Below, piece by piece: positions 35,542-49,500 of a stretch of 64,000 bases of DNA. The translations under genes and the position numbers were made by a program. Origin of the DNA: Piscicola geometra (lineage: Eukaryota; Annelida; Clitellata; Hirudinida; Piscicolidae); assembly GCA_943735955.1 (NCBI GenBank), contig OX030959.1, forward strand, positions 1,418,725-1,482,724, given 5' to 3'. The number at the start of each line of letters is the position of its first letter. Position 1 is the stretch's first letter. The notes beneath the pieces are model-generated. The model saw only the letters and a list, made by a program, of their open reading frames with translations. It had not been told where the DNA came from and did no database searches.

Positions 35542-38500
35542 AAAACACACAGAATGGAACACAAACACATACCTAAACACCCACAAACAAACACACAAAC
35601 ACACACGCAGAAACACAAGGGTGAGTGGAGGTACAGCGAAGGATGTGCGAGGAACTTGCTGTATGCTGACGTCATGAGCAGAAGATTAATGGAAGGAAGA
35701 GAAGAAAAAAGAAGGAGTGGGAAAAGAAAGAGAGAGAGAAGGAGGTTGATGGAGAGAGGCAGGGATGCGGCATGGCTGGTTCAGAGACACAATATGAGAG
35801 TGGGAAGGAGGGTGAGTCGAAAGGTGCTGTGGAACTGTTGTTGTGGTTGTTTCAGTTGATGAGTTTCTGTTAGAGTGATTGACTTGTTGTTTTAGTTACT
35901 GAATCGTTCAACTGTTGTTTTAGTGGTTGAATGGTTGAATTGATGTTGTGTCAGTTAATGAATTATTAATGATCTTTTGTTGCTTTTGAAGCATCATAAA
36001 AATCAATTAATAATTAATTAAAGAGTTGTGCGCTTGAGTAATGAGAGTTTGGTTGGCGAGGTGTGCTGAGGTGTGACCAAACGTTCCATTACGCCTTGAT
36101 CACGACCCTCTAATTGCCATCTGCTGCCTCATTTGGCTACCACGTGACAGACCTTCTTTTTCAGGTTTAAGTTTTGAAATAGTTCAAACCTGAAACTTTT
36201 AAGAGCCAAATAAGATTTAGAGCACCAATAAGAAGACAAGAAGAGGCGGAGTCAAGTTCTGTGAGCCAATCAACGGGGAAAGGTTTAAAAACATGAAAAT
36301 TCTGCATAATTATCTTGAGATTTACAAGGCGTTTACTGAGGCAGAAGAATCAACGGCAGCTCAGACAATTGGAGCTGACTTGACGTGCGAGTAAGTGTCT
36401 CTAAAAGATGTACTCGTCTGCGTGGGGAAGTGTGAAGGAGGTTGCATTAATTGGATGTGAAGGAGTGGTGCCGTTGGGATGGAGGCAGTGCTGTGTGCAA
36501 ACAATGAAGCCTTCGTGATGGGTTGGGTGCATTTGGAAGTTCGCTGCCATGGTATTTCAAGGGATGAAAAATTCAAAATGCTTTCCTCACTCCTCACTCA
36601 TACGTTCCTAAGCAGGTCGTATACGTCTCAACAGAGGCATAAAGAGCCTGTATCGTGGGATGCCTGCATTGATGGAGCCATTTAGAAGCGGTAAATCTTG
36701 CGAGCATTGACTCATCAAATTTGCCAAGAAGTTTTATTGGTGTTGTGGATGGAATTTATTTTCCGATCTGAAGGTACGGAGTGTGGGTACAGAGTGGTAC
36801 AAATATGAAAAGAATGTTGAAATAGGATATCAGGCAGACGTCAAAAAATATGAAAAGATAACTACAAGCGTTTAGAAATAGGAGCAGATGCACAAGCACA
36901 TAGAAATACCAGGACACTAACATAGAAATACAAGCAGATGCACACGCACACTCACATAGAAATACAAGCAGATGCACAAGTACATAGAAATACCATAACA
37001 CTAACATACAAATACAAGCACATGCACACGCACACTCACATAGAAATACAAGCAGATGCACAAGTACATAGAAATACCATAACACTAACATACAAATACA
37101 AGCACATGCACACGCACACTCACATAGAAATACAAGCACACTCACATAGAAATACAAGCACACGCACACGCACATAGAAATACAAGCACACGCAAACGCA
37201 CACTCACATAGAAATACAAGCACACTCACATAGAAATACAAGCACACGCACACGCACATAGAAATACAAGCACACGCAAACGCACACTCACATAGAAATA
37301 CAAGCACACTCACATAGAAATACAAGCACACTCACATAGAAATACAAGCACACGCACACGCACATAGAAATACAAGCACACGCACACGCACATAGAAATA
37401 CAAGCACACGCACACGCACATAGAAATACAAGCACACGCACACGCACATAGAAATACAAGCACACGCACACTCACATAGAAATACAAGCACACTCACATA
37501 GAAATACAAGCACACGCACACACGTGCGCAAACACGAAGAAACAAGTGATCGATCAATTGATTAGCGGAGGTAACGAGTCTCAAGACACGTCACTCAACG
37601 CCCTGATTGAACTCATCCTTTTCATCCTTCATTCATCATCTCCATCCTTCATTCATCATCTTCATCCTTCATTCATCCTTTTCATCCTTCATTCATCATC
37701 TTCATCCTTCATTCATCATCTCCATCCTTCATTCATCATCTTCATTCCTCTCATTTCCTTCCTCGATCTTCTTATTCTCCCTTCTTCTGAACATCCCTTT
37801 ACTTTTATAAATGTCTTAATTTCCATCCTTCTTCCCCACCTCTTAATTCATCCCTTAACCACCTTTTCAGCCTTCCCTACACCATCTCCTCTCCCATCAA
37901 TCCATCAAATTTCCAAAACTATTTAAATAATACATAAATACATAATCATGAATGAGACATAAAAAGATGAAGACAAAACCCCCATGAATTCTCGCAACCC
38001 AGGTGGTGGCAGGGACGGGCAAGCAAGAGTGCAAGTGTCATGGATTGTCGGGTGGATGTGAGATGAAGACGTGCTGGAAGGTGGCATCCAGTATTCAAAG
38101 AGTGGCTGCTGTCATTAAGAGAAAGTACACGCAAGCTGTGATGGTATGTGTTGATGGTGTGGTGGTGGTGTGATGTGGTGATGGTGCAGTGATGGGGTAA
38201 TGTGGTGGTGATGTGGTGTGATGTGAGGGTGTGGTGATGGTATGCCGTGGTGATGGTATGACGTGGTGATGGTGATGATGTTATGTTGATATTGTGGTGA
38301 TATTGTCAGATGGTGGTTATGTGGTGAAAGTGTGATGATGTGGTGGTGTGATGATGTGGTGGTGTGATGATGTGGTGGTGTGATGATGTGGTGGTGTGAT
38401 GACGTGGTGGTGTGATGATGTGGTGGTGTGATGATGTGGTGGTGTGATGATGTGGTGGTGTGATGCTGTAGTAATCTGGTGTAATGATGGTGTGATGATG

Positions 38501-39545
38501 GTGTGATGTGGTGATGTAACGTGGTGATATGATGATGGTGTGATGTGGTGATGATGTAGCGATGTGGTGATGGGGTGATGTGGTGATGTTGTGGGGATGT
38601 TGTGATGTGGTGATGTAACGTGGTGATATGGTAATGTGATGTGGTGATGATGTTTGAAGGAGAAAAATTGACCAACAACTTCTAAAAATTCCCACTTTCC
38701 CATCTCATGCACAGGTGGCTCCTAGTAATCATCTCACTGAGGAGTTAGAGGTGGTGTCTAAAAAATATAAAAGCAACCAAGCATCTTTGAAACATCCACC
38801 ACCCTATCGAATGAAAAGAAAATATCAAGAAATAAAGAAGACAAAATACGTTGGAAGCAAAAGTCGTTTAAGAAGTTTTAGGAAAATGCAAAGTATAAAA
38901 TCAGTTCGGAGAAAAGAAAGAAACAAAAAAACAATGAGAAAAAGTTTTGAAAATACGACAAAAATCGATGTGAGAATTAATTCAACTCGAGTGCCATCAA
39001 GCCACAAGAGATTTAGACCAATCAATAAAGCGCCCTTGAACCGTTTAAACCTTCTGAAAAAGAAAAAGAAAAAAATGAAAAAAAGCAGTTTGAAAAGACT
39101 CTTCCAACCTTCCTCCGCGAAAAGACTGTCTCAACAAGACCAACCTTCAGGCACCAACCTCGTCTACATGCACACCTCTCCGAACTTCTGCACTGCCATT
39201 CCCTCACTCGGCCACCATGGCACCACAGGCAGACGATGTGACGCTGGCGATGATGATGATGATCACCAAGATGGCGGCTGGTTTTCCTCTGACAACAATA
39301 AGAAGTTCTTCCACAGGAAAAATAGTTTGTTTGGTGGAGATAAACACTCGCAAGGGACTCAGTTCACTTCGACTAGACGACCAGGCCAGGAGGAGAAGGC
39401 CAGCTGTGCTCATCTGTGTTGTGGTCGTGGCCACAAGAGTGTCGTCGTGCTGACGAAACACAGCTGCCACTGCCGCTTGAAGTGGTGCTGTTCTGTCACT
39501 TGCCAAACGTGCGTGCATACACACACTCTGCAAGTATGCATGTGA
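34133..39545 (+). CDS. Wnt family secreted signalling protein, unusually long (589 aa)
   Basis: Secreted lipid-modified ligand for Frizzled receptors. Exons: 34133-34194, 34265-34490, 34722-34923, 35341-35447, 35611-35811, 38003-38143, 38715-39545; 1,770 nt, phases agree. Exon 1 is a signal peptide (LLFLLLSFINIVLSS). Wnt landmarks: HASMQHCQRLFRTHRWNC; FRESAAVVALMAAGATVAVS; RGCASG; EWRYSEGC; HNMRVGRR; ECKCHGLSGGCEMKTCW, which keeps the serine that receives palmitoleate; LVYMHTSPNFC; GRRC; LCCGRGHKSVVV; CHCRLKWCCSVTCQTC. Typical Wnts are about 350-400 aa; the excess comes from a Pro-rich segment after RWNC, a basic insert after EGREE and a Lys/Arg-rich block of about 120 residues plus an Asp-rich stretch in the last exon. 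Subfamily is undecided; CEMKTCWKVASS resembles Wnt16 most. Confidence 0.93.
35031..35330. repeat. 70-bp tandem repeat in a Wnt intron
   Basis: CACTGAAACA recurs at 35031, 35101, 35171, 35241 and (as CACTGAAAAG) 35311, an exact 70-bp period. The last copy ends beside the acceptor before 35341. Confidence 0.95.
36890..37530. repeat. Minisatellite of CATAGAAATACAAGCACA units
   Basis: Variable-length units (about 18-28 bp) of CATAGAAATACAAGCAC with CACGCA extensions, in the long Wnt intron 35812-38002. Minus-strand frames reading ISMCVCVCLYFYV are repeat artefacts. Confidence 0.95.
38150..38640. repeat. G/T-rich (GATGTGGTGGT)n-like tract after a Wnt donor
   Basis: Irregular GTGATGTGGTGGTGTGATGA repeats start right after the donor ATG|GTATGT at 38143 and fill most of the intron. 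Confidence 0.9.
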
Positions 39546-42500
39546 GAATAAGGATGTTTCAAGGTTTCCTCACGGCATCTTCTCAAAGATTGACGTCTTA
39601 AACAACCTTCAAGCAAACCAAATGAATAATATTTTGTAGGCTAACTAGTCTTCTGGAGAGATGATGTAACATCCTTTATCGCCACTACCGCTGAGGTGTT
39701 TATGGCGCCTTAAATGCTTGCTGATAAGAAATTTAATTTGATCGATGTGCTCACAAGATGCGATGATGTGCTTTTCGTCTGACATCTTTCCTTTTGCTTC
39801 ACGAACGCATGTCATGCTCCACTGCCCTCAACGCCATTAAGTGAATATTATATTAAATTATAACTTCCACCCACTCGTCAGAGGTCTCTTGCATAGACCT
39901 TTCAGTGAAGACCGTTCAGTGAAGGCCTTTCAGTATAATCTTTTCACTTTCAAGACTTTTTCATTTCTTTGACCATTTTTCCATGAAGCAATCAAATATC
40001 ACGCGGTCGTTGCACACCATCGCAAATGGTAAGTGAGCTTTCTTCAGGTGTTTTAGAGTAAGTAAATGTGTATAGGACTTTTAAAACTACTTTTTTAGAT
40101 GAATAGGATATGCAACAACTGTGGCAAGGTTGTTTAAGCTGGATTTCAATTTCCTTGCACGCTTAGCACATAAAGATGAAGAAATAGTAAAACAGTTGAT
40201 AAACTGGAGCTCTTAAAAATTAAATGGAAGCTGGAATGAAACTCTGAATCCACTTTTTATATATTGCAATATCATTACACTTCGAAAAAAAATATTTCAA
40301 CTTTTCGTAACCTTAGATTTATAGTTTTATCAATTCAAATTATTGTTACATATGATAAACAAATAAAATCAAATATAATAAAGTTGAAGTTATAAGTCGT
40401 TGACTCTTCCATGCAACTTTAACGCCTTGTATTGATTCACAATCTACTCACAAACTGCTTTCTCGATCTAGGTATATGAATAATTCGGAAGCAGACGGCT
40501 TATCGGAAGTTCTCGAGTAGTAGTAATAGTAGTAGTAGTGGTGGTGCTAGTAGTAGTATAAGTCAGTGATACTGAACAGTTCCACTACTCCTAATGCAAT
40601 CCTAGCATTAATCAAACAGGCACTATTGCTGCACTGATACAGGCTTCAAAGCACTCGAACACAATAGTAGAGTTCTGGAAGGAAGTCTGACGCAAGAGAG
40701 AGAGAAATCTTCAAGCCTCATTCAGCATCATCAGTTAAGAGCGATTGGAAAGTTTGGTGTTTTTGATATTACACTGCTCAATGAACAGTCCGTTCATACA
40801 GAATCTCGTATTTACAAGCAGTAGCGGTTAAGCAGTCAGTCGGGAGAGGGATGCCAGAGGTGTTACTTGTTGCTTTGTTGCTTGTTACCTGTTACGACGG
40901 TGAAGCGTTCACTTTTAAATGGAGAAGTAGCCGCTGCAGAGGCGCTGGAGAGATTTAATTGCAGCAGTGTTTATTTACGATTGCACAAGAGCACTCCTCC
41001 GAGCAGGCTGCAGAGATCTGAAGTGTTTTCGAACCGTCAAGTATGCCACATTCATCCTGCCTTCTCTCCTCTTCTCATTCATTCATTCTATCTTTTTTTT
41101 TCTTCTTCTCATCCATCCATCCCTTTTCTATCTCCCATCCACTTTCAACTTCAGTTCTTCTCCATCCACAGAAATTCTAAATCTTTGCTTCTTCGCCTTT
41201 TCTGCTTCTCTTGTATCTGAATCTTTTCCATGCTGATTCGTACAAAAAGCTAATCTAAGCAAATGCTATAAGGCTTTTATTGAGCAAATAAATCCCCTAT
41301 AGTGGCATCAATACAAAAAGCTTCATTAATCATTTCGCAATCATTTAAAGCACCGCACGGAATAGTTAAACTGCGCGCTACACGAGCCTTATCGAGCACA
41401 GAGCCCCCCTGATCGAGGCAGATAAGCCGACAAGTGGGCCTGTACGCAACAGAAAGCACACTGCTCCACTCTCCTCTCCTCTGTATGCTTTACTTTCAGG
41501 AATTTCTGCTATTAGTATTCTACAATCGCTATAAAATTTTCGCTTTTAAATATTTATATTTTAAATTCAGAACTTTTTCGTGGAGTTTGCGTGGATTTGT
41601 AATGTGAAGTGAAGTAATGCGAGAGAAAGCTTTGAAAAGTCAAGAATTCAGAAAGCTTCGAGAAGTCTGGTGATAAATTATTGATAACAATAACTTAAAA
41701 TGCTTGTTCTGCGATAAACACTAACAGACAACATCGCTATTTATACACTTTTTAATTGAAATGTTGCTTTTTGCAGCTCCTTAAAGACTTGATCATAGCA
41801 TTTTCTGTGCTCGTAGAGCAGCACAAGAGCCTTCCTTCTGTAAATAGTCTTGAATAAATCAAAGATCAAGCCAACTTAAAATGCTTTGATACGTTCGCAT
41901 GCTGAGGATTTTCGAAACGTCTCGAAGGTTATAGTAACGAGTGAATTTTTCGTAAATAAATCTCAAGGGAGCCTTCAAATTGGTGTTAACAGCTTTGAAA
42001 AATGAAGTGCCATCGAATGAAAAAATTAGAAAAACTAATAAAAAAACTATTTGAATTAATAATAAAACTAGAAAAAGTTCATTTTAAAAATACTATTTCA
42101 AATACAATCTACCTTATAACCATTTTAATGCCAAAAACAGGCAATGATGAAGCTTATTTCTGTTTGATATTCAACACCGCTTGAGGGAGGTGATGATTGT
42201 GATGGTAGTTAGGAGGGGGTGGTTAGTGATATTGCTTCAATTTTATCCCAAATATCTTTTTATTTCCATTTACTTTTAGTGCTCGAACTTTTTCTAGCCA
42301 ATCGAACTTCTCTTCCTCGTGAATTAACTGCCTGGAAACATGAAGCGAGCCGATCGGAGCAGGCGCAATGAAACTTTGGTAGCTTCAGAAAGGCGCTTCA
42401 TCGAACGTTATTCTGTAAAATCTTTTCAACAGCGACGATAAATTATCAAGGAATACTCTCAAAAACTAAAAAAATATCGCCACGAAACATAAATTCGAAG

Positions 42501-44039
42501 TTTTCGTTTTTCTAAATATTTTATCGCTTATTAATTTATGCGCATTTCAATTAAGATAAAGCACGTTTAATCAGGTTTACGAGAAGCAAAAAATATTTAA
42601 TACCCCCAAAGCATTGCTTTTCAAATAAATCAAAATATTCAAAGCCGAACTTCCTTCAACTTGCTACTTCTGCACTTCCATACTTCACTATAGAGCTTTC
42701 AGTGTTCTGAATGTTGCGAGAATTTATACCAACACCACTGCTGATTCAAACGATCATCGCTTGCCATCGCCACAATTAAAATTAAAAATATAACTAAAAA
42801 ACTTTTCTTAAAATATTACTTTATCCGTGGAAAAAAGTATTCCACACTTGTTCGCCTGCTACAAGCACACATCATGCCTTCTGAGGCTTTCTGAGGTTTC
42901 ACGCCTCCACTCTTCAGTCAATGTTCAAGGGCTTCTCGTTGTTGATGTCGTTGTTGTTGAATCACTAAAGCTGGCCAGTGCTAGGAAGCTTGGACTTCCA
43001 AAGGGTGTGAGACGGATCGAAATGACGAAAAGTTCAAGAAAGAGAACTTAAAGCAACGATATACCTTCATATATAAAAGCAAAAATAATGTGAAAAGAAT
43101 ATATTATACTGTGAATATTAGAAAAAAGCTGGGTGGTCTTTTAGAAAATCATTAAGTCGAATAAACGCTTGATCCTTTCCCATTTCATCCATTATATATA
43201 AACATCTTTTAAATGCTCCTCGAGCCTATCAGGAGTGCAGTGATGCCGGTTTGGAGGGGTGGGAGACTTTAAATAGCGATTACATCGACTCCACTCCCGC
43301 AGAACTCCGTCTCAGATGCAATCTTGGAGGAGATGCTCGGAGGATGTTTGCATGCTTTGAGGAGTAATTCGGTTTTTTGAGAAGTTTGAAAGCATTTCTT
43401 GATAATTTAGTTGATTGTAAAATAATCAGAAAGTTGATTTAAAAGTTGTTTCATTCCATTCAAAATTTTTTAACTTTCTCCGTTGTGATGTTATCTGAAG
43501 AACTCGTTAAAGTGAAAGTACTCAAGTTTTAAAGCTTTTAGCGATTGTTTCACTGATTCAACTACATCACAAGCAACCAGTCAAGTGGATCAGTAAGCAG
43601 CGAGAAATAATAATGATGATGTTAATAACAAAGATAAAAAAATAGTTAAAATCAAAATGAAGTTTAAAAAAATAGATAATCAAGAATAAATAATAATGAT
43701 GAAAAAAAAAAAAGAATAAAAAGAATAGTGTTATAAAATAGGACTAAATAAGGAAAGATTGGAAGCAGAGAACCGAGGTGGCAGTGTCGTTAGCTGGTTG
43801 CTGAACAATTATCGTAACCACTTCCTCCACTGCCGTCTCCATGCGCCTGTGCCACCATGCTGTCGCTTGCTGTCGCTGAGGCAGTGAGGCAGTGTCGAGT
43901 GTCCAGTTGGGAAAGTTTGTTTTTAGTTGTGACGCTTGGGATGTTGATGTTTATGTCGCCTGTAAATAAAAATGAATCAACCGGGAATTTGGGTAATGGT
44001 GATGGTGGTAGGATGGGAAGAGTTTGGAGAAAAGCGGGG

Positions 44040-44620
44040 GTTTTAGGGTGGTGAGAGGAAGGTAGTGAGAGAGTGGTGAAAGGAAGGTGAGAGGGTGGTG
44101 AGAGGGTGGTGAGAGGGTGGTGAGAGTGTGGTGAGAGGGTGGTGAGAGGAAGGTAGTGAGAGAGTGGTGATAGGGTGGTAAGAAGGTAGGGGGTTGGTGG
44201 GAGGATAGTAGGGTGGTAAGAAGGTAGGGGGTTGGTGGGAGGATGGTAGGGAGGTAAGAAGGTAGGGGGTTGGTGGGAGAATGGTAGGGTGGTAAGAACG
44301 TAGGGGGTTGGTGGGAGAATGGTAGGGTGGTAAGAAGGTAGGGGGTTGGTGGGAGGATGGTAGGGTGGTAAGAAGGAAGGGTTGGTGGGAGGATTTTAGG
44401 GTGGTAGTGAAAATGTGGTAGAAAGGTGGAGAGTAGTGAATGGTGGTAAAAGTGTTGGAAGAGGATGGTGGAAAAGTAGTGAGAAAATGGTGGAAGGATA
44501 GTGAGGGAGTGGGAAAAGGGTGATGAGTGGTGGGAAGATTTGGAAAGTACTCTTAGTGGGCGAAAGGACTGTGAAAGGGTGGTGAAAAGTGGCGAGAGGG
44601 TGGTAGGAGGAGGACGCGTG
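44040..44620. repeat. G-rich minisatellite (GAGAGGGTGGT; GGTTGGTGGGAGGATGGTAG)
   Basis: Two nested families: about 10-11-bp GAGAGGGTGGT units at 44040-44170, and a unit of about 40-50 bp with GGGGGTTGGTGGGAGGATGG + TAGGGTGGTAAGAAGGTA from 44165 to 44400, followed by degenerate copies. Confidence 0.85.
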
Positions 44621-45101
44621 TAAGACACTTGAGACTCACTGGTGCAACACTTCAAGACATGATTTAGGAAGCATTCACCAGTGCTAAGCACTCCACTCCA
44701 CCCACCACTCCCATCCACTTTATCGTTTGCTAACCTCTTGCAACTTTCAATCGTCCACAGAGCCTCCATGAAGAAAGATACAAATGAAAGGTTAAGAGAA
44801 GGATGAGGTGGCTGAAGGAGAACAAATGGAAAAGTGAGGAAGGAGAAAAGATGAAAAAGAAAAAAAACAAGAAAGAGAAGTGAATTAAAGAAAAATTGAG
44901 AAGTGAGAAAAGAAAAATAATATTTAAAAAATAAAGAAAACTTCAAAAATTAAAATAAAAGAGAAAGAAGCAGTGTGGCGTGGATCAGGCAGCGAGTCCA
45001 TTAGAGGGCGATCCTTCATTGAGCGGTGTTGTCAGGCGATCATCCTTCTGCCACGATGAATGAGGCAGTTTGCCTGATTCAGCAACAGTGAGATGGTGCA
45101 T

Positions 45102-45345
45102 ATGTTATCATATAGCATACTGAATATGTTATCATATAGCATAGTGAATATGTTATCACATAGCATACTGAATATGTTATCATATAGCATACTGAATATG
45201 TTATCATATAGCATAGTGAATATGTTATCATATAGCATACTGAAGATGTTATCATATAGCATACTGAATATGTTATCACATAGCATACTGAAGATGTTAT
45301 CATATAGCATAGTGAATATGTTATCACATAGCATACTGAAGATAT
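45102..45345. repeat. 24-bp tandem repeat (ATGTTATCATATAGCATACT + GAAT)
   Basis: Ten copies at 24-bp spacing (45102, 45126, 45150 and so on) with C/T and A/G variants. The period is a multiple of three, which explains the open frames on both strands. Confidence 0.97.
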
Positions 45346-46143
45346 AGCATAGTAATTACTCACTCTGGCGTGCACACATCGATCAATGAGCTGCACACTG
45401 TTTACTTCATGCCTCAACACCCTCCATCATATCATGCAGTAACCCGAGCCTGCATAGATCACCACGCTGTCTATCTCCCCCTATTTGACCCCATCACCCT
45501 CCACTTGCTTCATCACCCCTTCACTTGCTTCATCATCCCTCCACTCATTTCTTCATCCCTCCACTTGCTTCTTCATCCCTCCACTTGCTTCTTCATCCCT
45601 CCACTCATTTCATCACCCCTTCACTGATTTCATTATCTTCCACTCATTTCATTATCTTCCATTTACTTTCTCATCCCTCCTTTCATTCTATCCTCCTCCA
45701 CTCACCTCCTCAACTCAGTATCCATGCATCCACCTTCTGCCTTCAAACCCGAAAATCAAGAACACATCGAGCCAACTCATCCTTTACCGGTTATTTATTA
45801 ACAAAACGCACGCAGGAATGGCGATGTACAAGTTAGAAACTTTCAGCTTTTCACTTGAAAACGAAACAAGTAAGCAAGTTCTTGCGTGACTTAGATGAGA
45901 GTTCGCAGTTCAGGTGTCGAAAGAATTGGACCATCACCCGTAACACAACATAACATGGAGCACCACATACAACCACATGCAACACCACATGCAACCACAT
46001 GCAACCACATGGAAAGCCTTGTCAAAACAAAACTAAAAGATAAAATATAAAAGTCAAAGGAATGCTTGGAAACAAGAGAGGAATGATCAAGCACCATCAT
46101 ATCATTATCATTACTGCTATCATCATTATCGTCATCATCATCA

Positions 46144-46459
46144 TCAATTAAAAGCATCATCTTCCTCATCACTGATATTTCTGTTGAACTGCCTTGCTGG
46201 CCTGTTGGTCGTCAGCGATATCTCCTCTCTGCGGTGGTGATGATGATGATGATGCTGCTGATGATGATGATGATGCTGATGATGATGATGATGATGCTGA
46301 TGATGATGATGCTGATGATGATAATAATTTAGACGATGATGACGATGATACTGATGATGATGATTCAACAAACCCATAAATGACGTCATCCTCTGACTCA
46401 TTGAGCATCGAAAGGGCTGGATTGTCTTTGAAGTGGGATTCTGTCGTGTGGACGCATGA

Positions 46460-46500
<41 letters not shown>

Positions 46501-49500
46501 GGATGATTTGAGCATGGGTGGAGTTTCAAGAGTCCTACGTCACGCTCCAATCCCTCAACTCCTCCCTCTTTCCTCCAACTCCTCCTCCTCCTAACCCAAC
46601 TCCTCCCCCTCCTAACCCAACTCCTCCCCCTCCTAACCCAACTCCTCCCCCTCCTAACCCAACTCCTCCCCCTCCTAGCCCAACTCCTCCCTCTATCAAA
46701 CTCCTCCCCCTCCTAGCCCAACTCCTCCCTCTATCAAACTCCTCCCACAACCAACAAACCCCAAACTGCCCCTACCCTCCACCACCTCCCCCTCCCTACC
46801 GTCTCACCCCCACACCCCCCAAACAAACCATAGAAAGCGTTCTCAGAGGGTGAATACACGACGGCCATGATGGTGATCAGGACGTTGATGCCGCCATACA
46901 GGACCACAAACTCCACACTGGAGGCCGGGAAGGCCGCCATCGATGGGTAGAAACCCACGCCAAAGATCTGGTACTGCGAAGGTCGAATGGCGATGATGAT
47001 GATGCTCAGAAGCACCATGCCAGCCAGCAATGACGTCATCATCTTCAGACGCAAGTCTGGGGGGGGGGGGTTAAAAGAAGTGATTTGGTACTCTTTCACC
47101 ATCTCTCTTTTCATCATTTCTCTCTTCTTCAAACTCCCTCTTTTTCTCACCATCTTTCTCCCCTCCTCCCCTCATCACCTATTCACTCTGCCCCCACCCT
47201 CCCCCCACCAAAGTAAGGCATCTTCCTGAGTTCAGCAAAGGCCCTGGTGATGAGGTAGGTGAGCTTGAGACAGTACAGTGCCCCCAGCACTCCCACTAGC
47301 ACTTTCAAATTCTGCGTCATCATTATCATCTCTATCATCATCATCACCACCGTCATCATCACCATCGTTATCATCACCATCATCATCATCAACGACACTC
47401 ACTCACCAAGTAATCCCCGCCACTGGTGGGGTCGTTTAGATGTTTGAAGCGTTGCCATGACGACAAGAAGCACACGCAGAAGCACAAGCAGCAGACGAGC
47501 AGCAGTTTCGGCAGGTAGAAGTAGACAAACTTTCGCTGCACCTGTTTGTGTGTATGTGTGTGTGTGTGTGTGTGTGTATGTGTGTGTGTGTGTGGTGTGT
47601 GTGTGTGTATGTGTGTGTGCCCGTGGGTTGTCCTTGTGTGTGTGCGTGTGTGTGTGTATGTGGTGTGTGTGTGTGTGTGTGTTTAAGTGTTTGTTTGTGT
47701 ATGTTTGTTTTGGTGTATGTATGTGTATGTGCGTATGTGAAAAAAATAAAAGAAAAGCAACACAGACACACAGGCATACAAGCACACGCACCTGTCTGAG
47801 GCCGTGGTAGATGCACAGGTAGAAGAGGAAGAGGCAGCAGAGGAACGAGGCCTGCAGGAAGATGTCCACGGTGGCAGGGATGGGGGATGCGGTCAGAAAG
47901 GAGAGCGCATAAATGGGGTCTGTTGAGCGTTTGATCGATCTTTTATGATGATTATGTGCTGCATTTAGTGACTTTTATGAAGATAAACTCCCTCGGGACA
48001 CCTGACCAACACAGTCAAAACAAAAACCAAATTCTCACCACATCAAAACTATCACCACCACCACCACTACCACTATCACCACCACCACTACCACCACTAT
48101 CACCACCACCACCACTACCACCACTATCACTATCACCACCACCACTACTACCACTATCACCACCACCACTACCACTATCACCACCACCACCACGTCAAGC
48201 ACAAGCACAGACTGTTGTAGAGGATGAGGAGTGGCAGCAGCAGCGACAACCACTTCTGCTCCAGCGCCCAGTTGCGGAGGGAGAAGCGCCTCAAGGAGTA
48301 TGCGAAGGAACACTGTGTGTGGACAGTGTTGTCCAATTAAAATCAAATTAAATAGATTTATATAACGCTTTTTTATTTGAAAGTGCTCTTACGGTCTCTA
48401 ACGCTTGTTCAATAAAACTTAATGGTATAATGTTTATGTATTATTTTTTAAAGCAATTTATTATTCATGTGTTTCAGGACAATCTCTAGATGGGGTGAAT
48501 GTGGAGAGGAGGTGGTACCGTGGTGATGAAGGAGAGGATGAGGAAGAAGAAACGAAACCAAATCTGGAGTTGTGTGTACTGCGGTCTGACTGTTGTGAAC
48601 TGGCGTGGTCATCGTTGCAGTTGTGATATTACATGAAAAATAACTTATTTGCATCGTTTAGTATAACTGTACAGAAAGTGTTCAAAAGCTGAGGAGATGA
48701 TCAGAGATCATTGATCAGAAGTTGAAAAACGCGAAAAAGAGAAGAATCATCGAGACTGATGGCACAACACAGGCTCGAGACCGCTCACCTTGAAGCGCAC
48801 GTCGTTGATCTTGAGCTGCAGCGACTCGAGGCCTGAGACCCTGACGTTGAATGTGTAGTAGGGGTGCAGCAGGTAGGCGAAGTGAGCTAGCGCAAGCTCG
48901 TCGCACGTCTGTGTGTTGTGTTGTGTTGTGGTGTGTTGTGTTGTGGTGTGTTGTGTTGTGGTGTGTTGTGTTGTGGTGTGTTGTGGTGTGCTGTGGTGTG
49001 GTGTGGTGTGTTGTGTTGTGGTGTGTTGTGGTGTGGTGTGTTGTGGTGTGTTGTGGTGTGTTGTGTTGTGGTGTGTTGTGTTGTGGTGTGTTGTGGTGTG
49101 CTGTGGTGTGGTGTGGTGTGTTGTGGTGTGTTGTGGTGTGGTGTGTTGTGGTGTGTTGTGGTGTGTTGTGTTGTGGTGTGGTGTGTTGTGGTGTGGTGTG
49201 GTGTGGTGTGCTGTGGTGTGTTGTGTTGTGGTGTGTTGTGGTGTGTTGTGTTGTGGTGTGTTGTGTTGTGGTGTGGTGTGGTGTGTTGTGGTGTGTTGTG
49301 TTGTGGTGTGTTGTGGTGTTGTGGTGTGTTGTGGTGTGTTGTGGTGTGTTGTGGTGTGTTGTGGTGTGTTGTGTTGTGGTGTGTTGTGTTGTGGTGAGTT
49401 GTGCTGTGTTGTGGTGTGGTGTGGTGTGTAGTGTGGTGTGGTGTGTTGTGGTGTGTTGTGTTGTGGTGTGTTGTGTTGTGGTGTGTTGTGGTGTGGTGTG

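Larger units (their letters stand above)
39546..46143. other. Large intergenic region between Wnt and TMEM181
   Basis: Mostly AT-rich and unique-looking between 39.6 and 43.8 kb, with TAG triplet repeats at about 40500-40555. Short open frames at 41277-41459 (minus, 60 codons), 42002-42184 and 42827-43051 show no domain or signal I recognise and no convincing splice partners. Tandem repeats fill 44040-44620 and 45102-45345. TTTATT at 45794-45799 is a possible TMEM181 polyadenylation signal on the minus strand. Confidence 0.5.

Noticed and set aside
41277..41459. 60-codon minus frame with ordinary amino-acid composition
   Set aside because: No family resemblance, no visible partner exon or polyadenylation signal; kept only as a remark in the intergenic entry.
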